Source: Enterobacter cloacae subsp. cloacae ATCC 13047 | Lineage (GTDB): Bacteria > Pseudomonadota > Gammaproteobacteria > Enterobacterales > Enterobacteriaceae | DNA: 64,000 bases | Direction of reading: 5' to 3' | Assembly (NCBI RefSeq): GCF_000025565.1 | Contig: NC_014121.1 | Span: 1,798,001 to 1,862,000, forward strand | Shown: piece by piece, positions 1-9,972 of the stretch | Position numbering within the stretch: the first letter of the stretch is position 1 | Layout of the letters: every line of letters begins with the position of its first letter | Notes under the pieces: generated by a model | Told to the model about the DNA's origin: nothing | Seen by the model: the letters and a program-made list of their open reading frames with translations, nothing else | The model's database searches: none | Made by a program: the position numbers and the translations under genes

Positions 1-238
1 GAAAAACAACGAGGTCATCAAAGCCTTTGGTCAACTGCCGTATGAGCTGATCGCACAGTTCCCGAATGTGCAGGTATTTGGGGCCGTGGGCGACAAAAAC
101 TTTACCCGCATGGGCGACGTAACAGGTTCCGGCATCATCAGTTCGATGGTGCATAACGTGACGGTAGGTCAGCAAGACCTCAACACCACGTTAAGCAACA
201 GCCAGAAACGCCTGACTGACCTGGTTTCTCAACGATAG
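1..238 (+). CDS. ycjN: YcjN, sugar ABC transporter substrate-binding protein (3' end only)
   Basis: The window opens inside this gene; 78 codons remain, read from base 2 and ending in TAG at 236-238. The identification rests on position: it directly precedes two MalF/MalG-type permease genes in the order of the E. coli ycjNOP operon. The visible C-terminal part is typical of the end of a family 1 extracellular solute-binding protein. The complete protein would be a periplasmic or lipid-anchored receptor that delivers a sugar to YcjO/YcjP. Its signal peptide and most ligand-contacting residues lie outside the window. Confidence 0.8.
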   Translation, partial: KNNEVIKAFGQLPYELIAQFPNVQVFGAVGDKNFTRMGDVTGSGIISSMVHNVTVGQQDLNTTLSNSQKRLTDLVSQR

Positions 239-261
239 GAGCGCTTCTGCGGAAGGAAATT

Positions 262-1143
262 ATGAAGACGTTGTTTTCTGGTCGTTCAGATATGCCTTTC
301 GCCATGCTGCTGTTGGCCCCCAGCCTGATTTTGCTGGGGGGCCTTGTGGCCTGGCCAATGATTTCCAATATTGAAATCAGTTTCTTACGCTTGCCGCTCA
401 ACCCGCGCATTAGCGCGGTGTTTGTTGGGCTGGATAACTACATCCGTATTTTGAGTGATGCAGCGTTCTGGCACTCCCTGTGGATGACCTTCTGGTATAC
501 GGCCCTGGTGGTGATAGGTAGCACGGGGCTAGGGCTGGCTGTTGCCATCTTCTTTAACAGGGAATTTCGGCTGCGCAAAACGGCGCGTTCGCTGGTGATT
601 TTATCTTACGTCACGCCGTCTATTTCACTGGTGTTTGCCTGGAAATACATGTTCAACAACGGCTACGGCATCGTGAACTATCTGGGGGTAGACCTGCTGC
701 ATCTGTATGACCAGGCACCGCTGTGGTTCGACAACCCCGGCAGCAGCTTTGTGCTGGTGGTGCTATTCGCCATCTGGCGCTACTTCCCGTATGCGTTTAT
801 CTCGTTTCTCGCGATCTTACAAACGATTGATAAATCGTTATACGAAGCCGCAGAAATGGATGGCGCGAATGGCTGGCAACGTTTTCGCATCGTCACGCTG
901 CCCGCGATTATGCCGGTGCTGGCCACGGTCATCACGCTGCGAACCATCTGGATGTTTTACATGTTTGCGGACGTGTACCTGCTGACTACCAAAGTCGATA
1001 TTTTGGGCGTCTATCTCTACAAAACGGCGTTTGCCTTTAACGATTTGGGTAAAGCTGCGGCTATCTCAGTGGTGCTGTTTGTGATCATTTTCGCCGTCAT
1101 TCTGCTGACCAGAAAAAGGGTAAATCTCAATGGCAACAAATAA
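262..1143 (+). CDS. ycjO: YcjO, sugar ABC transporter permease (MalF-type)
   Basis: This is an inner-membrane permease subunit of a carbohydrate importer (293 residues). Hydrophobic segments fill most of the protein, the first at about residues 14-36. The cytoplasmic EAA loop that docks on the ATPase is visible at residues 195-197 (EAAEMDGANG). ATG at 262 follows a strong ribosome site, GGAAGGAA. The 3' end overlaps ycjP by 14 bases, which suggests translational coupling. With YcjP, YcjN and the ATPase YcjV it should form one transporter, and the neighbouring enzymes point to a glucoside or related disaccharide as substrate. The exact substrate cannot be read from the sequence. Confidence 0.93.
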   Translation: MKTLFSGRSDMPFAMLLLAPSLILLGGLVAWPMISNIEISFLRLPLNPRISAVFVGLDNYIRILSDAAFWHSLWMTFWYTALVVIGSTGLGLAVAIFFNREFRLRKTARSLVILSYVTPSISLVFAWKYMFNNGYGIVNYLGVDLLHLYDQAPLWFDNPGSSFVLVVLFAIWRYFPYAFISFLAILQTIDKSLYEAAEMDGANGWQRFRIVTLPAIMPVLATVITLRTIWMFYMFADVYLLTTKVDILGVYLYKTAFAFNDLGKAAAISVVLFVIIFAVILLTRKRVNLNGNK

Positions 1144-1972
1144 ACGCGTACTGGGACGAATTGGTTTTTATCTGGGGCTCGCGGCGTTCCTGATCATCAC
1201 GCTGTTCCCATTTTTCGTGATGCTGATGACCTCCTTTAAAAGCGCCAGAGAGGCGATATCGCTGCATCCGACTATTCTGCCGCAGGAGTGGACGTTACAG
1301 CATTACATCGACATCTTTAACCCGCTGATTTTCCCGTTTGTGGATTACTTCCGTAACAGCATGGTGGTGTCACTGACTTCGTCGATCGTTGCGGTGTTTC
1401 TCGGCACGCTGGGGGCTTACGCCTTATCCAAACTGCGTTTTAAAGGGCGCACGACGATCAACGCCAGCTTCTACACCGTCTACATGTTTTCAGGGATTCT
1501 GCTGGTGGTGCCGCTGTTCAAAATCATCACCGCGCTCGGCATCTATGACACCGAACTGGCGCTGATTATCACCATGGTGACTCAGACGTTACCCACGGCG
1601 GTATTTATGCTGCGCAGCTATTTCGACACCATCCCGGACGAAATAGAAGAAGCCGCGATGATGGATGGCCTTAACCGCCTGCAAATCATCTTTCGCATCA
1701 CCGTTCCGTTGGCGATTTCGGGCCTGGTGTCGGTCTTTGTCTACTGCTTCATGGTGGCGTGGAACGACTATCTGTTTGCCTCCATTTTCCTGTCCAGCGC
1801 CAGCAACTTCACCTTGCCGGTAGGGCTGAACACCCTTTTCAGTACGCCAGATTACATCTGGGGCCGCATGATGGCGGCATCGCTGGTGACGGCACTGCCG
1901 GTGGTCATCATGTATGCGCTGTCTGAACGTTTTATTAAAAGTGGTTTGACCGCCGGTGGCGTTAAGGGCTGA
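1130..1972 (+). CDS. ycjP: YcjP, sugar ABC transporter permease (MalG-type)
   Basis: This second permease subunit (280 residues) starts inside the end of ycjO. An N-terminal membrane helix (about residues 11-33) is followed by a periplasmic stretch and the binding-protein-dependent transport domain. The EAA loop is at residues 174-176 (EEAAMMDG). The length is typical of MalG-family permeases. It should heterodimerise with YcjO in the inner membrane. A 28-base gap carrying AAGGAG separates it from ycjQ, consistent with one transcript. Confidence 0.93.
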   Translation: MATNKRVLGRIGFYLGLAAFLIITLFPFFVMLMTSFKSAREAISLHPTILPQEWTLQHYIDIFNPLIFPFVDYFRNSMVVSLTSSIVAVFLGTLGAYALSKLRFKGRTTINASFYTVYMFSGILLVVPLFKIITALGIYDTELALIITMVTQTLPTAVFMLRSYFDTIPDEIEEAAMMDGLNRLQIIFRITVPLAISGLVSVFVYCFMVAWNDYLFASIFLSSASNFTLPVGLNTLFSTPDYIWGRMMAASLVTALPVVIMYALSERFIKSGLTAGGVKG

Positions 1973-2000
1973 GGCGGCCAATTTTAACAAGGAGTGAGTA

Positions 2001-3053
2001 ATGAAGAAGTTAGTTGCGACAGCGCCGCGTGTGGCAGCGCTGGTCGAATATGAAGACCGTCCCGTTGCCGTTCATGAAGTGAAAATTCGCGCCCGCTTTG
2101 GCGCACCGAAACACGGCACCGAAGTGGTGGATTTCAGGGCGGCGAGTCCGTTTATCGACGAAGAGTTTAACCCTGACTGGCAACTGTTTACGCCGCGTGA
2201 AGAGGGGGCGGCTCGCGGGATCGAGTTTGGTAAATTCCAGCTCGGGAACATGATTGTCGGGGACATCATTGAGTGCGGCGCTGACGTAACGGAATACCGT
2301 GTCGGAGACCGCGTTTGCTGTTATGGACCGCTACAGGAAACGGTCATTGTGAATGCCGTCAACAACTACAAACTGCGCAAAATGCCTCAGGGCGCCTCCT
2401 GGAAAAATGCGGTCTGCTACGACCCGGCACAATTTGCAATGAGCGGCGTACGTGACGCCAATGTGCGGGTAGGGGATTTTGTCGTCGTCGTTGGGCTTGG
2501 CGCGATTGGTCAGATTGCCATCCAGCTGGCAAAGAAAGCCGGTGCGTCAATCGTGATCGGTGTCGACCCTATCGCGCACCGCTGCGACATTGCCCGTCGC
2601 CATGGGGCAGACCACTGTCTGGATCCGATTGGCACGGATGTTGGTCTGGAAATCAAAAAACTGACCGGCAAACAGGGCGCGGATGTGATTATCGAAACCA
2701 GCGGCTTTGCTGATGCGCTGCAGTCTGCGCTGCGCGGACTCGCTTACGGCGGCACCATCTCATACGTGGCCTTTGCGAAACCGTTCGCGGAAGGCTTTAA
2801 CCTCGGCCGTGAAGCGCATTTCAATAATGCGAAAATTGTCTTCTCCCGCGCCTGCAGCGAGCCAAATCCTGATTACCCACGCTGGAACCGTAAGCGTATT
2901 GAAGAGACCTGCTGGGAATTGCTGATGAACGGCTATCTCAATTGCGAAGATTTAATCGACCCGGTCGTAACGTTTACCACCAGCGCTGAGAGCTACATGA
3001 CCTATGTCGATCAGCATCCTGAACTGAGTATCAAAATGGGCGTCACGTTCTGA
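2001..3053 (+). CDS. ycjQ: YcjQ, medium-chain dehydrogenase (D-guloside 3-dehydrogenase)
   Basis: This cytoplasmic oxidoreductase (350 residues) belongs to the zinc-type medium-chain dehydrogenase family. The nucleotide-binding GLGAIG motif lies in the middle of the protein, and the usual GDRV segment (VGDRVCCYGP) precedes it. In E. coli, YcjQ with YcjR and YcjS interconverts D-gulosides and D-glucosides through 3-keto intermediates; YcjQ acts on the 3-position of the guloside. That role is carried over here from sequence and identical gene order. ATG at 2001 has AAGGAG five bases upstream. Confidence 0.9.
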   Translation: MKKLVATAPRVAALVEYEDRPVAVHEVKIRARFGAPKHGTEVVDFRAASPFIDEEFNPDWQLFTPREEGAARGIEFGKFQLGNMIVGDIIECGADVTEYRVGDRVCCYGPLQETVIVNAVNNYKLRKMPQGASWKNAVCYDPAQFAMSGVRDANVRVGDFVVVVGLGAIGQIAIQLAKKAGASIVIGVDPIAHRCDIARRHGADHCLDPIGTDVGLEIKKLTGKQGADVIIETSGFADALQSALRGLAYGGTISYVAFAKPFAEGFNLGREAHFNNAKIVFSRACSEPNPDYPRWNRKRIEETCWELLMNGYLNCEDLIDPVVTFTTSAESYMTYVDQHPELSIKMGVTF

Positions 3054-3071
3054 GCTATGGAGAGCATGAAA

Positions 3072-3860
3072 ATGAAAATCGCAACGCAAAACCAGGCCTT
3101 TTTCCCGACAAATATCCTGGAAAAATTTCAATACATCAAAGCCATGGGCTTTGATGGGTATGAGATAGACGGCAAGCTGCTGGTGGAGAACCTTGAAGAG
3201 GTTAAAGCGGCCATTAAGGCTACAGGGCTGCCGGTTACCACGGCCTGCGGCGGGTACGATGGCTGGATTGGTGACTTCATCGAAGAGCGTCGCCTGAACG
3301 GATTAACGCAGATCGAACGCATCCTTGAAGCGTTAGCAGAGGTGGGCGGGAAGGGGATTGTTGTTCCTGCCGCCTGGGGGATGTTTACCTTCCGTCTGCC
3401 GCCAATGACGTCGCCGCGTAGCCTTGAAGGAGACCGCAAGGCGGTGAGCGCCTCGCTGCGCCAACTGGACGAGGTGGCGGCGCGCACCGGCACCACCGTT
3501 TACCTGGAGCCGCTGAACCGCTATCAGGATCACATGATCAACACCCTCGCGGATGCACGTCGCTACATCGAAGAGAATGGGCTGAAACATGTGCAGATTA
3601 TCGGCGATTTCTATCATATGAATATTGAAGAAGACTCGCTGACGGAAGCGCTGCATCAGAACCGCGACCTGCTGGGCCATGTGCATATTGCCGATAACCA
3701 TCGTTATCAGCCGGGAAGCGGCTCTCTTGATTTTGCCGCTCTGTTCAACCAGCTGCGTGCCGATTGTTATCAGGGTTACGTTGTTTACGAGTGCCGCGTT
3801 CGCGCTGACGATCCTGCGAAGGCCTATCAAGATTCTCTCACTTATCTGCGTGAATGCTAA
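3072..3860 (+). CDS. ycjR: YcjR, 3-dehydro-D-guloside 4-epimerase
   Basis: This protein has the TIM-barrel fold of the sugar isomerase/AP-endonuclease family 2. It works with YcjQ and YcjS, epimerising the 3-keto sugar at C4. Metal-binding segments around HVQIIGDFYHMN, GHVHIADNHR and the terminal VVYEC are visible. The chosen ATG at 3072 gives 262 residues starting MKIATQNQ, which matches the E. coli protein. GGAG at 3059-3062 is well spaced for it. ATGs at 3057 and 3066 are in frame but poorly placed relative to that site. Confidence 0.9.
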   Translation: MKIATQNQAFFPTNILEKFQYIKAMGFDGYEIDGKLLVENLEEVKAAIKATGLPVTTACGGYDGWIGDFIEERRLNGLTQIERILEALAEVGGKGIVVPAAWGMFTFRLPPMTSPRSLEGDRKAVSASLRQLDEVAARTGTTVYLEPLNRYQDHMINTLADARRYIEENGLKHVQIIGDFYHMNIEEDSLTEALHQNRDLLGHVHIADNHRYQPGSGSLDFAALFNQLRADCYQGYVVYECRVRADDPAKAYQDSLTYLREC

Positions 3861-3874
3861 GGATGACCACCGTG

Positions 3875-4930
3875 ATGAGTGCTTTAACACCTTCGCCCCT
3901 GCGTGTCGCCATTATTGGTGCCGGGCAGGTCGCGGACAAAGTGCATGCCTCGTATTACTCCACGCGCAGTGATGTTCAGATGGTGGCTGTCATGGACAGC
4001 CATCCTGAACAGGCTCAGGCGTTTGCTGAACGCCATGCCATTCCGTCGGCATGGCAGGACGTGAATGAAATGCTGCAGGGGGTCAAACCGGACGTGGTGA
4101 GCGTCTGTTCGCCCAACCGTTTTCATTTTGAACATGCGATGGCAGCCCTGGAAGCCGGTTGCCATGTAATGTGCGAAAAACCCCCGGCCATGACGCCACA
4201 CGAAGCCGACCGGATGCGTGTGGCGGCCCGAACGGCGGGAAAAGTGCTGGCCTATGATTTTCACCACCGCTTTGCACGTGATACGCAACTGCTGCGTGAG
4301 GCGGTAATGAACGGGACATTGGGTGAAATCTACTTCACCACGGCGCAGGCATTGCGCCGCTGCGGCGTTCCCGGCTGGGGCGTTTTCACCAATAAAGCAC
4401 TGCAGGGGGGCGGGCCGCTGATTGATATTGGCATCCATATGCTCGACGCCGCGATGTATGTACTGGGTTTCCCGGCGGTAAAACGCGTGACGGCGCACAG
4501 CTTTCAAAAACTGGGAAACCGCAAAAACAGTGGCCAGTTTGGTGAATGGGATCCTGCACAGTTTACCGTTGAAGATGCCCTGTTCGGGACGATTGAATTT
4601 TGCAATGGCGGCATTCTGCGTCTGGATACCTCCTTTGCCCTCAATATCCGCGAGCAGTCCATCATGAATGTCGCCTTTTGCGGTGAAAAAGCGGGGGCAA
4701 CGCTGTTCCCGGCCCACATTTACACCGATGAAGGCGGAGTTTTGCAGACCCTAACCCTGCGCGAAGAGGCAGACGATCAGCGGCATTTACGCAGCATGGA
4801 TGCGTTTGTCCGTCACGTTATGGGAGAGCCGGTCATGATTGCCGATGCCGAACAAGGGCTGGTGATCCAGCAACTGGTCGCCGCACTGTACGAGGCGGCA
4901 GAAAAAGGGGAAAGCGTAACGTTATGCTGA
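3875..4930 (+). CDS. ycjS: YcjS, D-glucoside 3-dehydrogenase (GFO/IDH/MocA family)
   Basis: This NAD(P)-dependent sugar oxidoreductase has an N-terminal Rossmann motif (VAIIGAGQVAD), the conserved EKP segment (CEKPPAMT) and the catalytic region DIGIHMLDAAMY. In E. coli it oxidises D-glucosides at C3 in the YcjQRS pathway. ATG at 3875 gives 351 residues, the E. coli length. ATGs at 3854 and 3863 would add 7 or 4 residues, and the first would overlap ycjR. The stop codon overlaps the start of ycjT by 7 bases. Confidence 0.9.
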   Translation: MSALTPSPLRVAIIGAGQVADKVHASYYSTRSDVQMVAVMDSHPEQAQAFAERHAIPSAWQDVNEMLQGVKPDVVSVCSPNRFHFEHAMAALEAGCHVMCEKPPAMTPHEADRMRVAARTAGKVLAYDFHHRFARDTQLLREAVMNGTLGEIYFTTAQALRRCGVPGWGVFTNKALQGGGPLIDIGIHMLDAAMYVLGFPAVKRVTAHSFQKLGNRKNSGQFGEWDPAQFTVEDALFGTIEFCNGGILRLDTSFALNIREQSIMNVAFCGEKAGATLFPAHIYTDEGGVLQTLTLREEADDQRHLRSMDAFVRHVMGEPVMIADAEQGLVIQQLVAALYEAAEKGESVTLC

Positions 4931-7203
4931 ACCTGTCTGTATTAAACGATCCGGGTTTTTGCCCTCACAGCCTCAATAAATACGCGTCAATCATGGCCTG
5001 CGGCAACGGCTATATGGGCATACGTGCGGCGCATGAGGAAAACTACACGCAGCAAAACCGGGGAATGTATCTTGCCGGGCTTTATCATCGTGCTGGTCGT
5101 AATGAGACCAACGAGCTGATCAACGTGCCTGACATCATCGGCATGGATATCGAACTGGACGGCATCAATTTCACCTTGCTGTCAGGGGAGATTATTGACT
5201 GGCAGCGGGAGCTGGATTTTGCCAATGGCGAACTGCGTCGTCGCGTAGTGTGGCGCTCGGCAGACGGAAAGCGCTACCGTGTGGAAAGCCGCCGTTTTGT
5301 CTCACTGGATCAACTGCCGTTGGTGGCAATGCAGCTCTCCGTCACTCCGCTGGATGCCTCATCAGACGTTATGCTGAGCACGGGGATTGATGCGACGCAA
5401 ACCAACAGCGGCCGTCAGCATCTGGATGAAATCTCGGTCAGAGTCTTTGACCAGCACTACATGCAGGGCGTGTATGAAACGCAGGATCGCGCTGCGGATG
5501 TGGTGATATCGGCATGCTGCCGTCTCTCAACCACCAGCGACAGCTGCTTTACCGCTAAAAACCGGCGTATCACGGTTCATCACGCCGTAAAGGTCGCTCA
5601 GGGTGACACTGTCACGCTTGAGAAGCTGGTCTGGGTGACCCATCGCAGCGATAAAGCGCTTTCACAGGACACGTTTGCCCGCAATGCTCTGGCTGAGCTC
5701 AAAACCTGCGCGACAAGAGGGTATGCCGCGTTACTCGAAAGCGCGGCGTGCGCCTGGAAAAAGGTCTGGCATGACTGCCGGGTGGACGTCACGTCGACCG
5801 AACATCAGGATCAGCTGGCGCTGGATTACGCGGTCTGGCACCTCACGGCCATGACGCCTGCCCATGATGAACGGAGCAGTATTGCGGCCAAGGGCCTGAC
5901 CGGGGAGGGCTATAAAGGCCACGTGTTCTGGGACACCGAAATTTTCCTGCTGCCTTTCCATCTCTTTACCCGACCAGAAGTTGCCCGTCGTCTGCTGCGC
6001 TACCGGTGGCTTAACCTGCCGGGGGCGCGGGAAAAAGCACGCCGGAAAGGCTGGCCTGGCGCCTTGTTCCCCTGGGAGAGTGCCGCGAGCGGTCAGGAAG
6101 AGACGCCGGAATTCGCAGCGATCAACATCCGCACGGGCGTACGTCAGAAAGTGGCCTCCGCGCTGGCTGAACATCATATCGTGGCGGATATCGCGTGGGC
6201 CGTTGTCGCCTACTGGCAGGCAACGCACGATGATGCCTTTATGTGCAATGAAGGCCTGACGCTGCTCATGGAAACCGCGTTGTTCTGGATGGGACGCGCG
6301 ACGGAAGTTGGCGACCGTCTGGAGATCCATGATGTGATCGGGCCGGATGAATACACGGAGCACGTAAATAACAACGCCTACACCAACTATCTGGCGTGGC
6401 ACAACGTCGCCAGTGCCTGCCGGTTTATGTCGATGTTTGAGCGTGAAGATGCGCGTTTTACGGAAAATGCGCAACGGTTCCTGGCGCGCTTATGGCTGCC
6501 CGAGGCTAACGCCGACGGGGTCATACCGCAGGATGACACCTTCATGTCCAAACCGGCGATCGATCTGAGCCGCTATAAAGCCAAAGCGGGCAAGCAGACC
6601 ATTCTGCTGGATTACTCGCGCGCTGAAGTTAACGAGATGCAGATCCTCAAACAGGCCGATGTGGTAATGCTTAATTACCTGTTGCCGGAACGCTTTACGC
6701 CGCAGCAGTGCGCGGCCAACCTGGCATTCTATGAGCCGCGCACAATTCATGACTCGTCTCTGAGCAAAGCCATCCACGGCATTGTGAACGCGCGCTGTGG
6801 TGATACAGAAGGGGCTTACGCCTTCTGGCGTGATGGCATTGCCATCGATCTGGGCGACGATCCGCACAGCAGTGATGACGGTATTCATGCTGCCGCAACG
6901 GGTGCGATCTGGTCAGGTGTTATTCAGGGATTTGCCGGGCTGCAGATCGTGGACGGGGAGTTACATCTGGCACCCAGGATACCTGCGCACTGGCAAAGGC
7001 TGGCGTTTCCGCTGCGTTGGCAGAATGCGCAGCTGCACTTCATCGTGACGAAAGAGGCACTTACGGTGACCAGTTCTGCTCCCGTCACGCTAACGCTCTG
7101 GGGTAAAACCCTCCAGCTTTCGGGACGGCAGGTCTTGTCCTGCAAGGATTTTCTTACGTCTGTTACTGGGACCGCTACCACGGAGGGAAGAGATGAACCT
7201 TAA
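4924..7203 (+). CDS. ycjT: YcjT, kojibiose phosphorylase (GH65)
   Basis: This glycoside hydrolase family 65 protein (759 residues; E. coli about 755) cleaves an alpha-glucosyl disaccharide with phosphate, giving beta-glucose 1-phosphate. The N-terminal beta-sandwich begins with the family segment [11 protein letters not shown]. The (alpha/alpha)6 catalytic barrel contains [16 protein letters not shown], in which Glu476 is the expected general acid. Kojibiose specificity is known for the E. coli enzyme and inferred here. The product feeds YcjU, encoded next and overlapping by 11 bases. Confidence 0.93.
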   Translation: MLNLSVLNDPGFCPHSLNKYASIMACGNGYMGIRAAHEENYTQQNRGMYLAGLYHRAGRNETNELINVPDIIGMDIELDGINFTLLSGEIIDWQRELDFANGELRRRVVWRSADGKRYRVESRRFVSLDQLPLVAMQLSVTPLDASSDVMLSTGIDATQTNSGRQHLDEISVRVFDQHYMQGVYETQDRAADVVISACCRLSTTSDSCFTAKNRRITVHHAVKVAQGDTVTLEKLVWVTHRSDKALSQDTFARNALAELKTCATRGYAALLESAACAWKKVWHDCRVDVTSTEHQDQLALDYAVWHLTAMTPAHDERSSIAAKGLTGEGYKGHVFWDTEIFLLPFHLFTRPEVARRLLRYRWLNLPGAREKARRKGWPGALFPWESAASGQEETPEFAAINIRTGVRQKVASALAEHHIVADIAWAVVAYWQATHDDAFMCNEGLTLLMETALFWMGRATEVGDRLEIHDVIGPDEYTEHVNNNAYTNYLAWHNVASACRFMSMFEREDARFTENAQRFLARLWLPEANADGVIPQDDTFMSKPAIDLSRYKAKAGKQTILLDYSRAEVNEMQILKQADVVMLNYLLPERFTPQQCAANLAFYEPRTIHDSSLSKAIHGIVNARCGDTEGAYAFWRDGIAIDLGDDPHSSDDGIHAAATGAIWSGVIQGFAGLQIVDGELHLAPRIPAHWQRLAFPLRWQNAQLHFIVTKEALTVTSSAPVTLTLWGKTLQLSGRQVLSCKDFLTSVTGTATTEGRDEP

Positions 7204-7870
7204 TGCCGTTGTATTCGATCTGGATGGGGTGATCACCGACACCGCTCATCTGCACTTCCTGGCCTGGCGCGCTGTCGCGAAGGAGGTCGGGATCACCATT
7301 GATGAGGCCTTCAATGAAACGCTGAAAGGGATTAGTCGCATGGACTCCCTGCAGCGGATCCTGCGTCACGGTGGCAAAGAAGACGCGTTCGATGAACAGC
7401 AGCGCCTGGCGCTTGCGCGTAAAAAAAATGCGCACTATGTCCAGTCGCTGGCTTCGCTTACGCAAGCGTCACTGCTCCCGGGCATTCGTGAGGTGCTGGC
7501 CGACATACGCGCGGCAAACGTCAAAATTGGGCTGGCGTCTGTTTCACTCAACGCTCCCGGCATTTTGCAGGCGCTGGGGATCCACAGGGCGTTTGATTTC
7601 TGTGCCGATGCGTCCCGTATTGCCCGCTCCAAACCGGACCCGGAAATCTTCCTTGCCGCCTGCGCGGGTCTTAACGTCCTCCCGGAGGAGGCCATCGGGA
7701 TTGAGGATGCCGCCTCCGGCGTTGAGGCGATCAACGCCGCAGGGATGTTGTCGGTGGGAATAGGGGCAGGCCTCAACCATGCGGGACTTCAACTTCATTC
7801 AACGCGGGAGCTGACCTGGAAATGCCTGACAGATTTCTGGGCTTCCCGGACGGTACTGATAAGGAATTAA
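7193..7870 (+). CDS. ycjU: YcjU, beta-phosphoglucomutase (HAD family)
   Basis: This cytoplasmic HAD-superfamily mutase (225 residues) converts beta-glucose 1-phosphate from YcjT to glucose 6-phosphate. The nucleophile and acid Asp9 and Asp11 sit in [10 protein letters not shown]. The cap domain and later motifs ([25 protein letters not shown]) are intact. The gene overlaps ycjT by 11 bases and ends two bases before the ATG chosen for ycjV, so it is tightly embedded in the operon. Confidence 0.92.
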   Translation: MNLNAVVFDLDGVITDTAHLHFLAWRAVAKEVGITIDEAFNETLKGISRMDSLQRILRHGGKEDAFDEQQRLALARKKNAHYVQSLASLTQASLLPGIREVLADIRAANVKIGLASVSLNAPGILQALGIHRAFDFCADASRIARSKPDPEIFLAACAGLNVLPEEAIGIEDAASGVEAINAAGMLSVGIGAGLNHAGLQLHSTRELTWKCLTDFWASRTVLIRN

Positions 7871-7872
7871 GA

Positions 7873-8955
7873 ATGGCGCAACTATCGCTAAAACATATCC
7901 AAAAAATCTATGACAACCAGGTCCATGTGGTCAAAGATTTCAACCTCGACATTGAGGATAAAGAATTTATCGTTTTCGTCGGGCCATCGGGCTGCGGTAA
8001 ATCGACGACGCTGCGTATGATTGCCGGGCTGGAGGAGATCAGCGCCGGTGAGCTGGTGATTGACGGCGTGCGTATGAATGATGTCCCGGCCAAGTCCCGG
8101 GATATTGCGATGGTCTTTCAGAACTATGCGCTGTATCCCCATATGACGGTGTACGACAACATGGCGTTTGGGCTGAAGATGCAGAAGATCGCGCCTGCCG
8201 TCATTGAAGAGCGCGTTAACTGGGCCGCTCAGATTCTTGGGCTGCGCGAGTACCTCAAGCGTAAGCCCGGTGCGTTGTCGGGTGGCCAACGCCAGCGCGT
8301 GGCATTAGGCAGGGCGATTGTGCGTGAAGCGGGCGTCTTCCTGATGGATGAACCGCTCTCAAACCTTGACGCTAAACTGCGTGTTCAAATGCGTGCCGAA
8401 ATCAGCAAGCTGCATCAAAAGCTGAATACCACCATGATTTATGTGACGCACGATCAGACCGAAGCCATGACGATGGCAACCCGCATTGTGATCCTGAAAG
8501 ATGGATACATTCAGCAGGTGGGCGCGCCGAAGCAGGTCTATAACGAACCGGCAAATATGTTTGTGGCAGGTTTCATTGGTTCGCCAGCAATGAACTTTAT
8601 TCGGGGGGCGATCAATGAACGCTTCTTCGTGACGGAAACGCTGCGCCTGGAGATCCCCGAAGATATGCTCTCGGTACTTAACGCTCAGGGGTATCAACGT
8701 AAAGCCGTGGTCTTTGGCATCAGACCGGAGGATATTTTCACCTCGCAAGCCAGCGGTGAGGTGATTGCCGCCAAAATCAGCGTTGCCGAACTGACCGGTG
8801 CTGAATTTATGCTGTATGCCACCGTCGGGGGCCACGAACTGGTCGTCCGGGCAGGGGCTACCACTGATTATGCTGCAGGGGATAATATCGGCATTCAGTT
8901 CGATATGAATAAGTGTCATTTTTTTGACGCGGAAACAGAAGCGGCAATCAGATAA
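7873..8955 (+). CDS. ycjV: YcjV, sugar ABC transporter ATPase (MalK-type)
   Basis: This is the ATP-binding subunit of the importer, 360 residues from ATG 7873. Walker A is GPSGCGKST (residues 37-45), the signature is [14 protein letters not shown], and Walker B is FLMDEPLSNLDAKLR. A C-terminal regulatory TOBE-type region follows (FGIRPEDIF). AAGGAA lies just upstream of the ATG; an in-frame ATG at 7822 lies inside ycjU and is unlikely. The gene is complete here, whereas in E. coli K-12 ycjV is annotated as a pseudogene. Confidence 0.92.
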   Translation: MAQLSLKHIQKIYDNQVHVVKDFNLDIEDKEFIVFVGPSGCGKSTTLRMIAGLEEISAGELVIDGVRMNDVPAKSRDIAMVFQNYALYPHMTVYDNMAFGLKMQKIAPAVIEERVNWAAQILGLREYLKRKPGALSGGQRQRVALGRAIVREAGVFLMDEPLSNLDAKLRVQMRAEISKLHQKLNTTMIYVTHDQTEAMTMATRIVILKDGYIQQVGAPKQVYNEPANMFVAGFIGSPAMNFIRGAINERFFVTETLRLEIPEDMLSVLNAQGYQRKAVVFGIRPEDIFTSQASGEVIAAKISVAELTGAEFMLYATVGGHELVVRAGATTDYAAGDNIGIQFDMNKCHFFDAETEAAIR

Positions 8956-8967
8956 TAAAAATGTTCG

Positions 8968-8994
8968 CCGGAAATATTAATTTCCGGTTTTTTT
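8968..8994 (+). terminator. Rho-independent terminator after ycjV
   Basis: Stem CCGGAAAT (8968-8975) and ATTTCCGG (8980-8987) with a four-base loop is followed by seven T. It closes or attenuates the ycj operon just before ompG, so ompG may be expressed by read-through or from a weak promoter in the short gap. Confidence 0.8.
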
Positions 8995-9021
8995 GTTTGT
9001 CCATTATAAAGGAATATTTTA

Positions 9022-9936
9022 ATGAGTACTCTACTAAGAAGTGCTGCGCTTATTCTATGCGCAGGGGTTAGCTACGCACACGCCTCAGAACCGGCACCAC
9101 ACTGGAATTTTAATATAGGTGCCATGTATGAAATTGAAAACGTCGAAGGTCAGGGGGATGATAAAGACGGATTATATGAACCCTCCGTGTGGTTTAACGC
9201 CACATGGGATGCGTGGGCGATTTCCCTTGCCATGTATCAGGAAGGCCCCGTTGATTATAGCAGTATGACCCGCGGGACCTATTTTGATCGTCCCGAATTC
9301 GAGCTGCGCTATCGTTTTATTGGAACCGATGATTTTACCCTCGGCCTGACCGGCGGCTTCCGTAATTACGGTTATCATTTCAAAGATGAACACGGCGCGA
9401 AAGACGGTAGCGCGAATATGCAGCGCTACAAAATACAACCAGACTGGGATATTAAGTTAAGCGATGACTGGCGTTTCGGCGGCTGGTTTGCCATGTATCA
9501 GTTTGCCAACGACCTGGAAAAAACGGGTTATGCCGACAGTCGCGTTGAAACAGAAACGGGCTTTACCTGGACCATTAATGAAACCTTCGCGGCAAAAGTG
9601 AATTACTATTTAGAGCGCGGTTTTAATATGGACAGTTCACGTAATAACGGTGAGTTTTCAACGCAGGAGATCCGCACCTATTTACCCATTTCATTAGGCA
9701 ATACCACGCTGACGCCGTATACCCGCCTGGGGCTCGACCGCTGGTCAAACTGGGACTGGCAAGACGATCCTGAGCGTGAAGGGCATGATTTCAACCGTCT
9801 GGGCCTGCTTTATGCCTACGATTTCAATAACGGTCTTTCAATGACGCTGGAGTATGCCTATGAATGGGAAAACCACGATGAAGGCGAAAGCGATCGATTC
9901 CACTATGCGGGCGTGGGCGTGAATTACGCCTTCTGA
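9022..9936 (+). CDS. ompG: OmpG, monomeric outer-membrane porin
   Basis: This is a 304-residue outer-membrane beta-barrel precursor (E. coli OmpG 301). An N-terminal signal peptide ends near YAHASEPAP. The mature part shows alternating aromatic/polar beta-strands and ends in an aromatic residue (GVNYAF), typical for BAM recognition. OmpG is a wide, 14-strand monomeric channel, and its place after the sugar operon suggests it admits the oligosaccharides used by the ycj enzymes. AAGGAA precedes the ATG. Confidence 0.93.
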   Translation: MSTLLRSAALILCAGVSYAHASEPAPHWNFNIGAMYEIENVEGQGDDKDGLYEPSVWFNATWDAWAISLAMYQEGPVDYSSMTRGTYFDRPEFELRYRFIGTDDFTLGLTGGFRNYGYHFKDEHGAKDGSANMQRYKIQPDWDIKLSDDWRFGGWFAMYQFANDLEKTGYADSRVETETGFTWTINETFAAKVNYYLERGFNMDSSRNNGEFSTQEIRTYLPISLGNTTLTPYTRLGLDRWSNWDWQDDPEREGHDFNRLGLLYAYDFNNGLSMTLEYAYEWENHDEGESDRFHYAGVGVNYAF

Positions 9937-9947
9937 TCGGCTGTTCA

Positions 9948-9972
9948 CCAGGGGCTATCAGCCCCTGGTTTT
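9948..9972 (+). terminator. Terminator after ompG
   Basis: Nine-base perfect stem CCAGGGGCT/AGCCCCTGG with a three-base loop, then TTTT. It lies between the convergent genes ompG and ycjW and reaches the ycjW stop codon. Confidence 0.75.

Noticed and set aside
3884..4717. Long minus-strand open frame (277 codons) opposite ycjS
   Set aside because: It lies wholly within ycjS, has no ribosome site or family signal, and reflects the GC-rich codon use of the real gene.
5731..6474. Minus-strand open frame of 247 codons opposite ycjT
   Set aside because: It is a shadow of the GH65 gene without its own start signal or domain.
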